From a virus, in the IMG/VR virus record IMGVR_UViG_3300025132_000036, positions 1 to 60,287 of that record: a stretch of 60,287 nt of DNA. One strand, given 5' to 3'. Both the position numbers and the translations under genes were made by a program. Positions 17,202 through 27,945 of this stretch are shown piece by piece. The notes beneath the pieces are model-generated. The model was not told where the DNA came from. It was given only the letters and a program-made list of their open reading frames with translations, and made no database searches. Position 1 is the stretch's first letter; each line of letters begins with the position of its first letter.

Positions 17202-17467
17202 GCAAAGTCGCACCCGCCCTGTGTTCATCGTTCAAAGGACAATTGCCGAGCGACCTGATTTTCAAGTACACGGAAGAGGGGGGCTTGCGACGACTGGAGT
17301 ACGACTTGGCCGTGCTGAACGAGATTCAGCAGCAGATTACTGAGGCCCGGTCGAGCGACCAAAAGGACAACGCCGCTGCGGCCAACGCTCGCAAAGAGCA
17401 GCGCCGCAAGGCATCCGACTCGGAAGTCCTCGGTATGTTGAAGGCTCACGGCGCATCTCTTAGATAA
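16857..17467 (+). CDS. Tail assembly chaperone GT fusion by -1 frameshift
   Basis: The frameshift product keeps residues 1-112 of the G-type chaperone, then continues in the -1 frame from base 17192 as GLLSKVAPALCSSF... for 91 more residues, 203 in total. The -1 frame is open from well before the slip site to its stop at 17465-17467. Its only own start would be a weak TTG at 17243. This mirrors the conserved gpG/gpGT arrangement of phage lambda and many siphoviruses. Frameshifting itself is predicted, not observed. Confidence 0.7.
17186..17192 (+). promoter_or_regulatory. -1 ribosomal slippery site CCCTTTG
   Basis: The heptamer fits X_XXY_YYZ exactly in the zero frame (C CCT TTG). After slippage the tRNAs would re-pair with CCC and TTT. 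The zero-frame stop TGA lies two codons downstream, and the -1 frame stays open for 91 codons. Confidence 0.75.
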
Positions 17468-17483
17468 CACAGGGGGGGAGACC

Positions 17484-20400
17484 ATGGCGCGAGTAGGTGC
17501 ATCACAAGTCTTCTTCAACGTGGTGGCCCAATGGAACACCGAGAAACTGATTTCAGATACGCGCACCGCATCCAACGTGATGCAGGCCGTTCTCGTGGAC
17601 TCGTTCGAGGCCGTGCTGAAGCCGATTGACGACATGAACCTGCTCCTCGACCAAGCGTTCGAGGCCATGCGTGCTATCACGGAAGCGACACAACTCGCGG
17701 CCGTTGAGTTCGACAAGTTCTATGGTGACGTGCCGAAGGGCAGTAATGAGATTGAGCACTTGACTGACCGACTCACCACCCTTGGTGAAAAGTACGCCGT
17801 GATGGGTGACGAGGCAATTTTGGCCGGTGCCCGTGCCGCTCAGGTGGGTACGCTGATTGGTCGGCAGAACGTGGATATCTTGGTGGACCAAGCGAACGTC
17901 CTCTCGCAGATTTCGGACTTCGACGCGCCGGCTGCGATGAAGTCATTGATTGCTCTTCAGCAACAGACCAACGCCCTGTACGGCGACATGACTCGTGATG
18001 ACTTCAACGCGCTGACTTTCAGCGAGCAGCGCATGATGCTTGAGGAGAACCTCATGGCCATGAACAACACGCTGAACACCGTGGCGAACAACTCGGTGGC
18101 GCTCGAGTCAGACTTGGTGGAGTCTATGCGGAACTTCGCCGCTCAAGGTCACCTCGTTGGTGACTCGTTCGCTGAGATGGCGGCTATGTCCGCCGTGTTG
18201 CTTGAGGCCGGTGAAGAACAGGGTGCGTCCGGCCGTGCGCTGCGTATGATGTACGCTCGCCTTGGTGGTGATATCAGCGGTGCCCGTACCAAGATGGAAC
18301 AGATGAACGTCGCCATCTTGGACGAGAACGGCAACATGAAGTCCATGACCGAGATTATGACCGCCCTCCACGAACAGGGCTTCTCGGAACTGAGTGCCGC
18401 TCGCAAACAGGAGATTGCTCAGATTGTGGCCGGCAACCGCCACTACGTGCGGTTCCTGAAACTGATGGAGAACCACGGCCGATTCACCGAACTTGCAGCC
18501 CTTGGTGAAGAAGGACTGGCCGTCGCCACAGAACAGGCGGAAACGGCTATGGAAAACTTGGCCAATCAACTGTTGAAGGTCGAGGCCGAAAGCGAAAACG
18601 CTCGTGCTGCCCTTGGCGAGCGTATGCTCCCGACGATGATTGGGATGGAAGAAGCGACCCGCGACACGCTGCTTGCTCTCGACGGCATGGCTTCAGCATT
18701 CGGCAGCATGTTCGGTGAAGAGGGTGGAGAAAAGGTGGCGAAGGGCCTTGGTCGGATGGTTGGTGGGTTCCGTCAGATGCAGGGCTTCGTCAAGTTCGGG
18801 CTGACGATTCGCAGCCTGAGCATTGCGAGTGAGATGTACCAGTCCGTGCAGCGCAGCCTTCAGGATATCCTCGTTGCGAACGAGAACCTGCACTCGAAGA
18901 CGGCGACGTACCTACGCTTCGGTGAGAAGGCCAACACAGCACAACAGACCTTGACCAAGCGCATTCGCTTCCAGCATCAGGAAATCGCAAAGATTCTCGA
19001 ACATAAGCGCACGATTCAAACACAACTCAAGGTTGCTGAGCAGGCCCGTACGCCGATTCTCGACGCACAGAAAAGGGTCATCGAAGCAACGGAGATGGTG
19101 GAGCAAAAGAGCATCGAACATTCTGTTGCTCAGCAGCGTATGAAAGCGCAGTACCTCACCATCCTGAAGCGTGTAAATAGCGAGGTCATGCTTGAGGCCG
19201 AAGGCATGTCCAACCTCGGCAACGCAATGCAAGAGATTTACGGCACCGGTAAAGCAACCGTCAAGCGTGATGCCCTGCTGCGCCAAACTCAAGTGGACAT
19301 TGAGATGACCAAGCGCCTGACTCAATCGCAGAAAGAGGCCATGGTCGTGCAACACGAGCGAGGTCGTACGCAGCACATTGTGATGCAGCGACTCAAGTCG
19401 TTTAACGAACTCACCCGTGCTTTCACGTTTGAGCAAATGGACTCAAACCAGAAAACGAGGACCAACGCTCGCTTGCTCAAGATGAGCAAACAAGAAGTGG
19501 ATGCGCTGTCCGCCGGAATGACTCAATTCGCTAAGCGTCAGGAATTGACCAAGACAGGGTTCATAGACACAAACAACCTGATGAACATTTACGCTAAGGT
19601 ACTGCGGACAAACAAGGTCGAGGGACTCGAACTCGAACAGTCTCTCATCAAGCAAGCAAAGGCTTTCGGTATGACCGACGCTTCTGCTCGAAACTACGTT
19701 CAGGGCATGGACCTAACGGCGAGGATTACAGGTTTCACACAACAGGAGTTCGAGGGACTGATGAGGGCCATGAGGGACCTACTCGGTGAGCACATGCACT
19801 TCGACCAAATCCTCAAGACGATGGCTCATGGTGGTACTTTCCATTCGGTTGCTCAAGCGTTGCACACGGTCACCCAAGAACTGAACGATGCCGAGAACGA
19901 AACCTTTGACGCCACGGTCGCCATGATGGACCTTGAGAAAGCCCTGACTGACGCCGGTTTCGGTGCAAGCGAGTACGCACGACTTCTGAGAGAACTCCAA
20001 CAGTCTGAGTTGAAAGATGCGGAAGCCCGGAAGGAACTCGATAGGCTGACCAAGATGATGACCATGGACCAAGAACTGCTGAACGCAGCCATGGAGGAGT
20101 ACGACATTCAAATGCAAGAGGTTCAGCAAAGGCAAATGAACCTGTCCGCCAACGTCAACCGACAGATGGGTGCCGTGACGTTTGGTCTGAGCAACATGTT
20201 GGGTACCGCCCTGTTCGCTATGGGTAAGTCAGAAGCAGCCATGGGTTCTATCATCATGTTTGCCGGTTCAATGATTCCCGCTATCAAGCAGACAAGCAAG
20301 GCGTTGGGTCTGATGATTACGGACTTCGGACAAATGGAAAAGGCAGCGCGACGAGCGACGATGGCCTCGGCTGGTTTGAACGCCGTGCTTATGCTCGGTG

Positions 20401-21371
20401 TCGCTGCGATTGGCGCATACACCGTGGCCAACCAAAAGCGCAACGAGTCCCTGCGTGAGTCTTCCGAGGTTGCGAAACAAGCAGCGGCCCACGCTCAGGA
20501 CATTCTGTCCGCCGACACTAAAGTCACGTCAAACGAAGGTTTGGTCGGGGCACTTGGTTTGACTACCAAATCGTTCGGTGAACTGAACGGTGACCTGCCG
20601 GAGATTCAGCGAAACATCGCCATACTTGAAGGCGCAATGGGCGACCTGAGTGCTGCAAACTTGGCTTCGGCACAAGCCGCGCTGACCAACCTGCGGGCAC
20701 TCGAAGCACTTAACACCGAAGGTTCTGCTATGCTCGACAAGCAGGCTTTCGAGGATGCGGCCGAGGCTTTGGGTAGCGGTACTGGCGAAGCGTTCCGCAC
20801 AATGTTTAGCAAGAACTTCTTTGGGACTGGCGACAAGCAGGTGCAAGAACTCATGGACCTGACGGGTACTGAGAAGGGAGTCGGTGGGTACTTGGACGCC
20901 ACCCTGCAAAACCTCATGGACGGACTCGTTGAGCAAATGAGGGACGGTACCAAACTCACGGCGGAGCAACTGGAATTGCTACCCAAGGTGTTCACCAAGG
21001 CCAACGCAGAACTGCTGACTGAAATGAACGGACTTGTGATTACGACGCTTGATGGCGAGGTAGCCTTGAGCAACCTTGCCGATAGCGGTATCAATGCGTC
21101 GGGGTCTATCGGTACATTGACCGATGACTTGGCGAACGCGAACCGTGAACTGCATGAGTTCGGTGACGCCAAAGAGGAACTGTTCTTCGGCGGCAAGTTC
21201 GGCAACGTGACGGGTTCGCTCTATAAACAGGTCGTACAGAAGGGCGTTGAGTCCCTGTACGTCACGAACGAGGTCATTATGACGAACAACTTCAACGGAT
21301 TTTTCAACGAAGAAGAGGCGGCTCGGCGCATCATCAATGTGCTGAACCGGCACCTCGAGGGACAAGTGTGA
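17484..21371 (+). CDS. Tail tape measure protein
   Basis: A 1,295-residue protein, long and mostly helical, right after the tail chaperones. The N-terminal 350 residues resemble the TP901-type tape-measure domain (SNEIEHLTDRLTTLGEKYAV, ALRMMYARLGGDISGAR). Long coiled coils follow, with hydrophobic segments near residues 905-945 and 965-990 that could act in membrane passage. By the usual 0.15 nm per residue the tail would be roughly 190 nm. A long non-contractile (siphovirus) tail is likely because no sheath gene is seen. Confidence 0.9.
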   Translation: MARVGASQVFFNVVAQWNTEKLISDTRTASNVMQAVLVDSFEAVLKPIDDMNLLLDQAFEAMRAITEATQLAAVEFDKFYGDVPKGSNEIEHLTDRLTTLGEKYAVMGDEAILAGARAAQVGTLIGRQNVDILVDQANVLSQISDFDAPAAMKSLIALQQQTNALYGDMTRDDFNALTFSEQRMMLEENLMAMNNTLNTVANNSVALESDLVESMRNFAAQGHLVGDSFAEMAAMSAVLLEAGEEQGASGRALRMMYARLGGDISGARTKMEQMNVAILDENGNMKSMTEIMTALHEQGFSELSAARKQEIAQIVAGNRHYVRFLKLMENHGRFTELAALGEEGLAVATEQAETAMENLANQLLKVEAESENARAALGERMLPTMIGMEEATRDTLLALDGMASAFGSMFGEEGGEKVAKGLGRMVGGFRQMQGFVKFGLTIRSLSIASEMYQSVQRSLQDILVANENLHSKTATYLRFGEKANTAQQTLTKRIRFQHQEIAKILEHKRTIQTQLKVAEQARTPILDAQKRVIEATEMVEQKSIEHSVAQQRMKAQYLTILKRVNSEVMLEAEGMSNLGNAMQEIYGTGKATVKRDALLRQTQVDIEMTKRLTQSQKEAMVVQHERGRTQHIVMQRLKSFNELTRAFTFEQMDSNQKTRTNARLLKMSKQEVDALSAGMTQFAKRQELTKTGFIDTNNLMNIYAKVLRTNKVEGLELEQSLIKQAKAFGMTDASARNYVQGMDLTARITGFTQQEFEGLMRAMRDLLGEHMHFDQILKTMAHGGTFHSVAQALHTVTQELNDAENETFDATVAMMDLEKALTDAGFGASEYARLLRELQQSELKDAEARKELDRLTKMMTMDQELLNAAMEEYDIQMQEVQQRQMNLSANVNRQMGAVTFGLSNMLGTALFAMGKSEAAMGSIIMFAGSMIPAIKQTSKALGLMITDFGQMEKAARRATMASAGLNAVLMLGVAAIGAYTVANQKRNESLRESSEVAKQAAAHAQDILSADTKVTSNEGLVGALGLTTKSFGELNGDLPEIQRNIAILEGAMGDLSAANLASAQAALTNLRALEALNTEGSAMLDKQAFEDAAEALGSGTGEAFRTMFSKNFFGTGDKQVQELMDLTGTEKGVGGYLDATLQNLMDGLVEQMRDGTKLTAEQLELLPKVFTKANAELLTEMNGLVITTLDGEVALSNLADSGINASGSIGTLTDDLANANRELHEFGDAKEELFFGGKFGNVTGSLYKQVVQKGVESLYVTNEVIMTNNFNGFFNEEEAARRIINVLNRHLEGQV

Positions 21372-21384
21372 GAAGGCGAGAAAC

Positions 21385-24300
21385 ATGAGGACGGTTGCAC
21401 GACAATACACCTTCTGGCTTGCCGGCTACTATGACGACTTCATCGGTGCTCGTGCCGTCCCCGACGACATGAACACCGTGGACGCGGCGTGGAAGTCATC
21501 CAAGACGCACCACGGAAACCCCATCAACGGTTGGGCTTTGCTGAACCCTCGCTACGCCTACGCATGGTGTGAGCGTGGCGTGGCCACCGGTAGTGCGCGT
21601 TTCAACGGCAGCACGATTGCTACGGCAGACCAACACGAGCACAACGGCGGTTCGCATGAATGGCTCGGGTACGACGCTATCCGCCGAGGCGCAGGCAAGT
21701 ACGAGGGTATCGCTCAGTTGCAGTTCCCAGACTCCTTGACCAACGCCAACCGACAGAAGTTCGATGAGGGAACTGGGGTCATCGGCACCGCCTATGACTC
21801 GAGCGATGCGGTCGAGGGTTGGTTGCTTTTCTGCAACGGCTATAACACCTCGGGCCGGTACTACGCACCGACCGGCACGAACGACTCGACCTTTGGTCGG
21901 AGCGGCGCGGACTCGCCTGTTCGAGTTTCCTCCGGCACTACGTTGCACGCTGACGCAGGTATTCCCGGCGACGCCAATACGCCGACGACCGCCATCCGTA
22001 CGCACCTCGCCGGAGCCTATGCCGGCGAAATCACCGACTCATCCAACATCGCCACGCACCCGTACGAACTGGTGTACCCCATCCAGTCCCCCGCAGGTAA
22101 GCCCTTCTTGGTCACGGAAACCTACCACAACTCCGCGTCCTACACGCCCATTCTCGTCTATGACGGCACGCTGAACTCCAAGGGTGACGGCGACACGTTC
22201 ACCATGCGTATCTGTACCTTTGCCGTGGACAACTCGACCATGAAGTTCAAGGTCAAGATTGGGTGCGACGGTACGGCCATGACCTCGAGCGCGTCAGGTG
22301 ATTCGACCTACACCCACGCTGCTATTGAGTACGAGATTACCCCGTCTGCCTACGTCACCAAGAGTGGCGGCGGAACGTACTCAGAACCCGCCAGTCCGTG
22401 GGACGACTATGACTTCGTGCTGAACTATACCGCAGGCACGTACGACGTGGTGAAGAACGGCACCACGGTGTCCACCGGCAACTCGATGGGTACCAATGCA
22501 GCAGGCGCTGCTTTCACCGCAGCCACGATGTATGGGTGGGCGGTCGAAGCCAAGAACTCTTCCAAGAAGTCCACGCTGCTCGTTGACCGTGTAGGTCTTA
22601 TCAGGCCCCTTAACGATAACCCCAAGGGCACGACCATGCCGGCTGCTCACAAGATGACGTACTCCTCAGCGGTCAACGCCTCCTCGTCCATGACCGTCGG
22701 TCTGGTTGACGACGATAACACGCTGAAACTGCTTGCCCTGTTTAGTGGCTCAGCGTATTCCGAATGGTCCTTGATGATGTTTAGGGACAACATTGACCGT
22801 CCCATTTGGCGAGGTGGTCTCACGGGTATGACGTATCAGCAGAACGCGGCTGACCGTACGCCAACCATCAACCTGACCGCCGAGGACTATTCCCGATGGC
22901 TCGAGAACCAACTGCCGACTTGGGAAGCCACAGGCGGTGGTGACCCTGATTCGACCGAAGCAAGCGCCTATGACCGCGCTGAGTCACAAGGGCACTTGGA
23001 ACTGTACTACTTCGGCGCAAGCCGTCTGCAAGAGGCCAACGCGACTCTTGGTTTCAATGAGGCGGTGGACGGGAGCGGGAACTTCTTCGAGCATTTGGAC
23101 TCGCGTATGCGCAACCGTTCAGCACACCCCATTCAACTGTACATGAACGAGGATGACGACGGACCTGACGACGCAGAAAACAACTGGGAGGCCGCTATCA
23201 CCGCAGGCCATGCTACGTCTGCTGCTCAGCATCGAGTACTACACGCACGGTGGATGCGGGACCTCAAAGAGAGCGACTGGTTCAAGCATACGTTCGCTCG
23301 AATTGGGAAGGACCCACAGGTCACCGCCACACTTGGTTCGACATTCACGGTCGGAGATACGTCGTTGACGGTAGCCGGACCTGCTCCGGGCCTGCTGAGT
23401 GGCGGTAGCATCGAGTTCGTGGATAGTCTCGGAAACGTGGATAGTGGGGTCATCAGTTCCGCCACGATTGCGAACACAACCAATGGTCCTTGGAAGGTCG
23501 TGTTCATCACCAAGAAGGGCGGTACCGGTACCAACCGACAGTTCTATGCGAACGTCAGGTTCACCGGGTCAATCGCGGGGTCTGCTCGAAATGTGCCGGC
23601 TAAGGGAGACAAGGTGGTGTTTGATGGATTCTCAGGTTCCTTTGAGTTCCTTAACCGCGAATACACCATGGGTACACGAGGTTCGTCTGACCTACCGCTG
23701 ACTTCTCTGCATTCGTCACTTGGAGGTACTGGTACCACGTACGAGTACGGCCTGTACGTGGACGGTCAGCGTGTTGTGTATGCAAGCGACCCGACGGGTA
23801 CGTTCACTTCGGCCTCCAACACAGGTGTCGTCAAGTACCACTCACAAGGCACAACCGGAGCCACCGCGCATTGGGGCGACACAACCTGTACCCTGCCGGC
23901 TACGAACTTCTTCAAGCGCAACCATGAGTCAGGCGAGACCATCAACGTACGCTCTTTGAGCGACGACTTCAAGCACGTGTGGATTCTGTGGTCTGATATG
24001 CGGAACAACGGAGAAGCCGACGCAGACGCAGGGTTCCGCAAAAAGGAGTTCGGTCTCATTGCACCGTACTCCTCGAACTACTCGGTGTCCATTGGCTATG
24101 CCGAAGACGATATCGGCAACGACTCAGAGCGCACCCAGTTTGTGGACTTGTCCATCGGTGACGAAGTGGACCTGTGGGAACTTGACGCCACCACCGACCC
24201 CATCACAGGGGCTGCTTGGTCCACCGGTAACTCCGACGCCGAGTCCAGCGCCATCTATCACGACTGGGCGTCTAAGGCCGGTTCGTTCGTTCTGTTCGAT

Positions 24301-27300
24301 ACGTCACGATTCTTCAACCTCAACACCTACACCAACGGCGGCAAGACTGGACAAGTCAGCGGCGGCAACCGAGAGGTCGGTGACTTCTTGGTTGAGACTG
24401 AAGGTTTCCCGGTGCTGATTGATAACTACTGGACGAAGGCACCCACGATGCCGAACAACCTGTTGGACCCGTCCGGCTTCGCCACGAACTACACCAAACT
24501 CGACAACCGCGTGACCCGACTACACACGCACATTTCTGTGGGGAACAACTACATTCAGACCAAGGAGAACATCTTTGGTGACTACCTCGGGACCGCCGAC
24601 TTGCGTGTCGGTATGATTCGAGCCGAAGAACAGAACGCGGTCTTCCATTTGGCGTACAGTCAACGCATCCCTGCTATCAGCAACGTGGACTATTACGTGG
24701 ATGCGGCAGCGAACGAACTGACCATGTACGTCACGTCGAGCAGCCACACGCTCGAAGAACGCAACTACATGCAGTACTTCTATGGCGTGGGAATGGAAAT
24801 CACCATCAGCGGCGCGACGACCTCTTCGCTCAACGGTACGTACCGCATCACCGGTAGCACCGAGGTTGAGTTCGGGGTCGGGTCCGGTGAGTACGGGTTC
24901 ACCATTGTGGACGACTCGTTCACAACTGGCGTGACCAAGGGAGCCGGGGAAGATGCTGATATCGTCCCCACGTTCTTTGCCCATCGTCTGTATTTTTGCG
25001 GTGACTTGGGCCAAGATGTGCCCGGCACTTCTGCCCCCGGAGAATGGGACGGTACAGGATATGGCGGCACCAATTCTGCTGACGCCTTGGTCACGGCCTT
25101 GGCCGGTGTTAGTTTGGCCACTAAGCCCGGAGCAACAGTACCCATCACGGCTACCTCGTACCCTAACGCCTTGGTGTATGAGGGACTGAGCGGCATTTGG
25201 CCAATGCGTATGCTTATGACGCTCAACGGCTTCATTCGCAACCCGGCGTCCATGACGTTCAACGAGAGCGACAAGGTGCGTGCGGCGTACATTGACGCTA
25301 TCACCGACAACTGGCTTACCCAGTCCACCGTGTTTGGTTTGCCCGGCATCAACTCCGTGCCGGTTAGCGGCAACATGAACGTGGGACTGAAGGGTCGAGT
25401 GAGCGGCGGCGGAGAAGCAAACAATGGTGGAGACATTGCGTCTTGCGTTATCTTGAGCAACGTGGCTACCATTGACTGTGCCCCTACCCCACACGGCCTT
25501 GCTACCGGTGATGTTGTGGAACTCATCGAACTCTCATCTTTGGCCAAGACCGCTGCGGACAAGAACCGCAAGACCTACACCGTCACGGTCACGACACCTA
25601 CGGCGTTCACGGTGCCGGCTACCGGTATCGCCAACGCCACCCACCTCAACGAAGGATTTTGGCGACCTCGTGGTCAGGTTGATACGTTCGGTTCGCTCAG
25701 CGATATGCGCGGCTCTTCGTTCCTCGACATTCTCATGTCGTCGTCAAAGACGGCGGGCATCGGTGAAACCTTCGGTACTCGTGCGGCCTATCTGACGCAC
25801 ATCGGCAGGGACGCTCAGCCGGCTCTCCGTCCTACCTACGGTAGTGGGTGGGTGTTTGACCGAAACAACCTGCATATCTCCTCGATGAGCACCGAAAGCA
25901 CGACACAGGCAAACAACGTCAGGGTGTACTATGCCGGACGTACCGCGTATGTGGACTACCCCGGAGCGTCGGTGGGTTCAGCCTACCGATGGACTGTCGA
26001 GGAAGCACCACAGATTCGCTCCAGTCAGGAAGCCTTGGCGTTCGCTAAGCAAACCTATGAGCGCATTCGAGAAGCACCGCTTGGTATTCAGGCTGAGATT
26101 GTTCGGCAAGACGACTACCTCAACCTCATGCTCGACGGAGCACGCTACGGCTACATTGCCGACGTTTCCCGCACGAGCCTGCGTTCTCACGACGGCAGCA
26201 GTACCTTCACAGACAAGCCTTGGGCTTGGTGTTCCCTGCACGGCGGCAACCTGTTCCCCGGCATGGTGAACGCTCTCGATGGACGAGATGGAGGCGCTAC
26301 CGTTCAGACTGGTTCGTCTGTGGCCGTATCGAACAATTACTTCTGGTACGGGGCCAACAGTCTGTCCTACGCGGTACAGGTCGTCCACATCCCCCGCAAC
26401 ATGCCCAAGACCACCGAGACCGGAGTGTCCTCCGGCGAAACCAAGGGTGACGGCAACCTGCGGATTGCCGTTGAACTGCACGACACCACCACCGTTCCGT
26501 CAGACTTCTCGAACTGCAAGTTCGTGGTCCGTCTGATTGACTACAAGTACGACCAAAGGACCATGGCTGCTACGCATCGCTCCGACACGACGGTCATCGT
26601 GGACTCCAACGGGTTCTATGAAATCGGCGTTCCCTCGACGTACTGGTCCACCGCTGCCGGTGGAGAGAAGGTCATCATCAGCGTCAACCACGATTACTTG
26701 GTGGCGTTGGTCCGAGAACGCTGCGGTTCGAGCAACCAAACCAAGAACGCTCACAACTACACAGGCGTGACCTGTACGGCCAACGGCACCAATACAGACA
26801 GTATCTTCCCCCTCGGAGTCCGGGCCTTCGGTTCTGCCGACTACTGGGAGGGACGAGCCGAATGGTACGCCCCACGCCTGCACGTCACAGACGACGTGAA
26901 CTTCACGGTCGGAACAACTGTTTCCTACACGGATTCGGTTCTTGGTTTGACCGACACGCCGATGGCCATTCGCACTATCAACTGGTCACAGGATGGACGC
27001 AACCGCGAAAAGGTCGCCCTGACCCTTGAGCGCGACGTGACCCGCAAGGCAAAGACCTTTGCGTCCTACATTCGCCGCGAGGCACCACGCTCACCTTCCG
27101 GTGGCGGTAGCGGTGGCGGTGGCGTTGACGCCGTGACCCCACCCGGTGGCTCTGGTCGTGGTCGTGGTGGCGGCACTATCAACGATGGCGCTTTCCCCGG
27201 CAGCGGTGCCGGGTTTGGTGGTGTTGGTGGCGCGGTGCGCGGCAGCGCGTTCGTTCCGATTCGCAACGCAAATTCTTTCGGCAACTCTGACGGAACATCG

Positions 27301-27945
27301 TTCGGTAGCAACAACATGGCGACTCTTCCCTCTTCGGCCTTCAGCGCAGGCGCACTTGGTCGCATCAAGGGTACTGGTTCTTTCCCTGCTGACTCGTTGA
27401 CTGGTGGTCGCTTGGCTATGCCGGGCCAGAACAAGCCCGGATTCTCGCCACGCAACATGGACGGCATCGAAGGACTCGACTCCACGATTCAACCATTGAG
27501 CGGTGAGTCTTTGCTTGGTGGCGAAGGTATGGTCTTCCCCGGTGGGGTGGACGGAGCCAGTACACACACCGCCATGCAGGTGCGCGGAAGGGTGCCGTCT
27601 AACCCGGCAAGCACCACGGTGCGAGTCACGGCAAGGGCGACCATGGGAGCAGCGTCAGGGAGCGCCGTCCTGTACGTTTCTGTCCGTTGTCCCGAGACCG
27701 ACGACACGTCCGAGACTCAGACGGTGACCATCAACTCCTTAACCAATGGTTCAGTAGTTCTGTTCCGTGGCGAGGTCGTGGGCGCTGACGTGGCCGGCAA
27801 CACCTTGGAAGTCACCATCGAGCGTGAGCCCGGAACAGGTAGCGATAGTGCCCAGTACGGCTCAGTCACGCTGCACAACATCAGCGTCAGCGTGGACACA
27901 CGGTCTGTGTCCGGGGGAACTTCGTCCTCCGGCCTGTCCTACTGA
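21385..27945 (+). CDS. Giant tail-tip/hub and receptor-binding protein
   Basis: A 2,186-residue protein, the last virion gene. Residues about 1-420 look like lectin-type beta-sandwiches. About 425-640 resembles a baseplate hub of the Gp37-like kind (SSMTVGLVDDDNTLKLLALF, RDNIDRPIWRGGLTG, INLTAEDYSRWLENQ). The middle is a long series of beta modules. A glycine-rich linker with GGGSGGGG lies near 1,900-1,945, and the last 120 residues form a small beta-sandwich. It probably combines distal-tail, hub and host-binding functions in one chain. The gene ends by overlapping, tail to tail, the convergent XPF-type gene. Confidence 0.8.
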   Translation: MRTVARQYTFWLAGYYDDFIGARAVPDDMNTVDAAWKSSKTHHGNPINGWALLNPRYAYAWCERGVATGSARFNGSTIATADQHEHNGGSHEWLGYDAIRRGAGKYEGIAQLQFPDSLTNANRQKFDEGTGVIGTAYDSSDAVEGWLLFCNGYNTSGRYYAPTGTNDSTFGRSGADSPVRVSSGTTLHADAGIPGDANTPTTAIRTHLAGAYAGEITDSSNIATHPYELVYPIQSPAGKPFLVTETYHNSASYTPILVYDGTLNSKGDGDTFTMRICTFAVDNSTMKFKVKIGCDGTAMTSSASGDSTYTHAAIEYEITPSAYVTKSGGGTYSEPASPWDDYDFVLNYTAGTYDVVKNGTTVSTGNSMGTNAAGAAFTAATMYGWAVEAKNSSKKSTLLVDRVGLIRPLNDNPKGTTMPAAHKMTYSSAVNASSSMTVGLVDDDNTLKLLALFSGSAYSEWSLMMFRDNIDRPIWRGGLTGMTYQQNAADRTPTINLTAEDYSRWLENQLPTWEATGGGDPDSTEASAYDRAESQGHLELYYFGASRLQEANATLGFNEAVDGSGNFFEHLDSRMRNRSAHPIQLYMNEDDDGPDDAENNWEAAITAGHATSAAQHRVLHARWMRDLKESDWFKHTFARIGKDPQVTATLGSTFTVGDTSLTVAGPAPGLLSGGSIEFVDSLGNVDSGVISSATIANTTNGPWKVVFITKKGGTGTNRQFYANVRFTGSIAGSARNVPAKGDKVVFDGFSGSFEFLNREYTMGTRGSSDLPLTSLHSSLGGTGTTYEYGLYVDGQRVVYASDPTGTFTSASNTGVVKYHSQGTTGATAHWGDTTCTLPATNFFKRNHESGETINVRSLSDDFKHVWILWSDMRNNGEADADAGFRKKEFGLIAPYSSNYSVSIGYAEDDIGNDSERTQFVDLSIGDEVDLWELDATTDPITGAAWSTGNSDAESSAIYHDWASKAGSFVLFDTSRFFNLNTYTNGGKTGQVSGGNREVGDFLVETEGFPVLIDNYWTKAPTMPNNLLDPSGFATNYTKLDNRVTRLHTHISVGNNYIQTKENIFGDYLGTADLRVGMIRAEEQNAVFHLAYSQRIPAISNVDYYVDAAANELTMYVTSSSHTLEERNYMQYFYGVGMEITISGATTSSLNGTYRITGSTEVEFGVGSGEYGFTIVDDSFTTGVTKGAGEDADIVPTFFAHRLYFCGDLGQDVPGTSAPGEWDGTGYGGTNSADALVTALAGVSLATKPGATVPITATSYPNALVYEGLSGIWPMRMLMTLNGFIRNPASMTFNESDKVRAAYIDAITDNWLTQSTVFGLPGINSVPVSGNMNVGLKGRVSGGGEANNGGDIASCVILSNVATIDCAPTPHGLATGDVVELIELSSLAKTAADKNRKTYTVTVTTPTAFTVPATGIANATHLNEGFWRPRGQVDTFGSLSDMRGSSFLDILMSSSKTAGIGETFGTRAAYLTHIGRDAQPALRPTYGSGWVFDRNNLHISSMSTESTTQANNVRVYYAGRTAYVDYPGASVGSAYRWTVEEAPQIRSSQEALAFAKQTYERIREAPLGIQAEIVRQDDYLNLMLDGARYGYIADVSRTSLRSHDGSSTFTDKPWAWCSLHGGNLFPGMVNALDGRDGGATVQTGSSVAVSNNYFWYGANSLSYAVQVVHIPRNMPKTTETGVSSGETKGDGNLRIAVELHDTTTVPSDFSNCKFVVRLIDYKYDQRTMAATHRSDTTVIVDSNGFYEIGVPSTYWSTAAGGEKVIISVNHDYLVALVRERCGSSNQTKNAHNYTGVTCTANGTNTDSIFPLGVRAFGSADYWEGRAEWYAPRLHVTDDVNFTVGTTVSYTDSVLGLTDTPMAIRTINWSQDGRNREKVALTLERDVTRKAKTFASYIRREAPRSPSGGGSGGGGVDAVTPPGGSGRGRGGGTINDGAFPGSGAGFGGVGGAVRGSAFVPIRNANSFGNSDGTSFGSNNMATLPSSAFSAGALGRIKGTGSFPADSLTGGRLAMPGQNKPGFSPRNMDGIEGLDSTIQPLSGESLLGGEGMVFPGGVDGASTHTAMQVRGRVPSNPASTTVRVTARATMGAASGSAVLYVSVRCPETDDTSETQTVTINSLTNGSVVLFRGEVVGADVAGNTLEVTIEREPGTGSDSAQYGSVTLHNISVSVDTRSVSGGTSSSGLSY

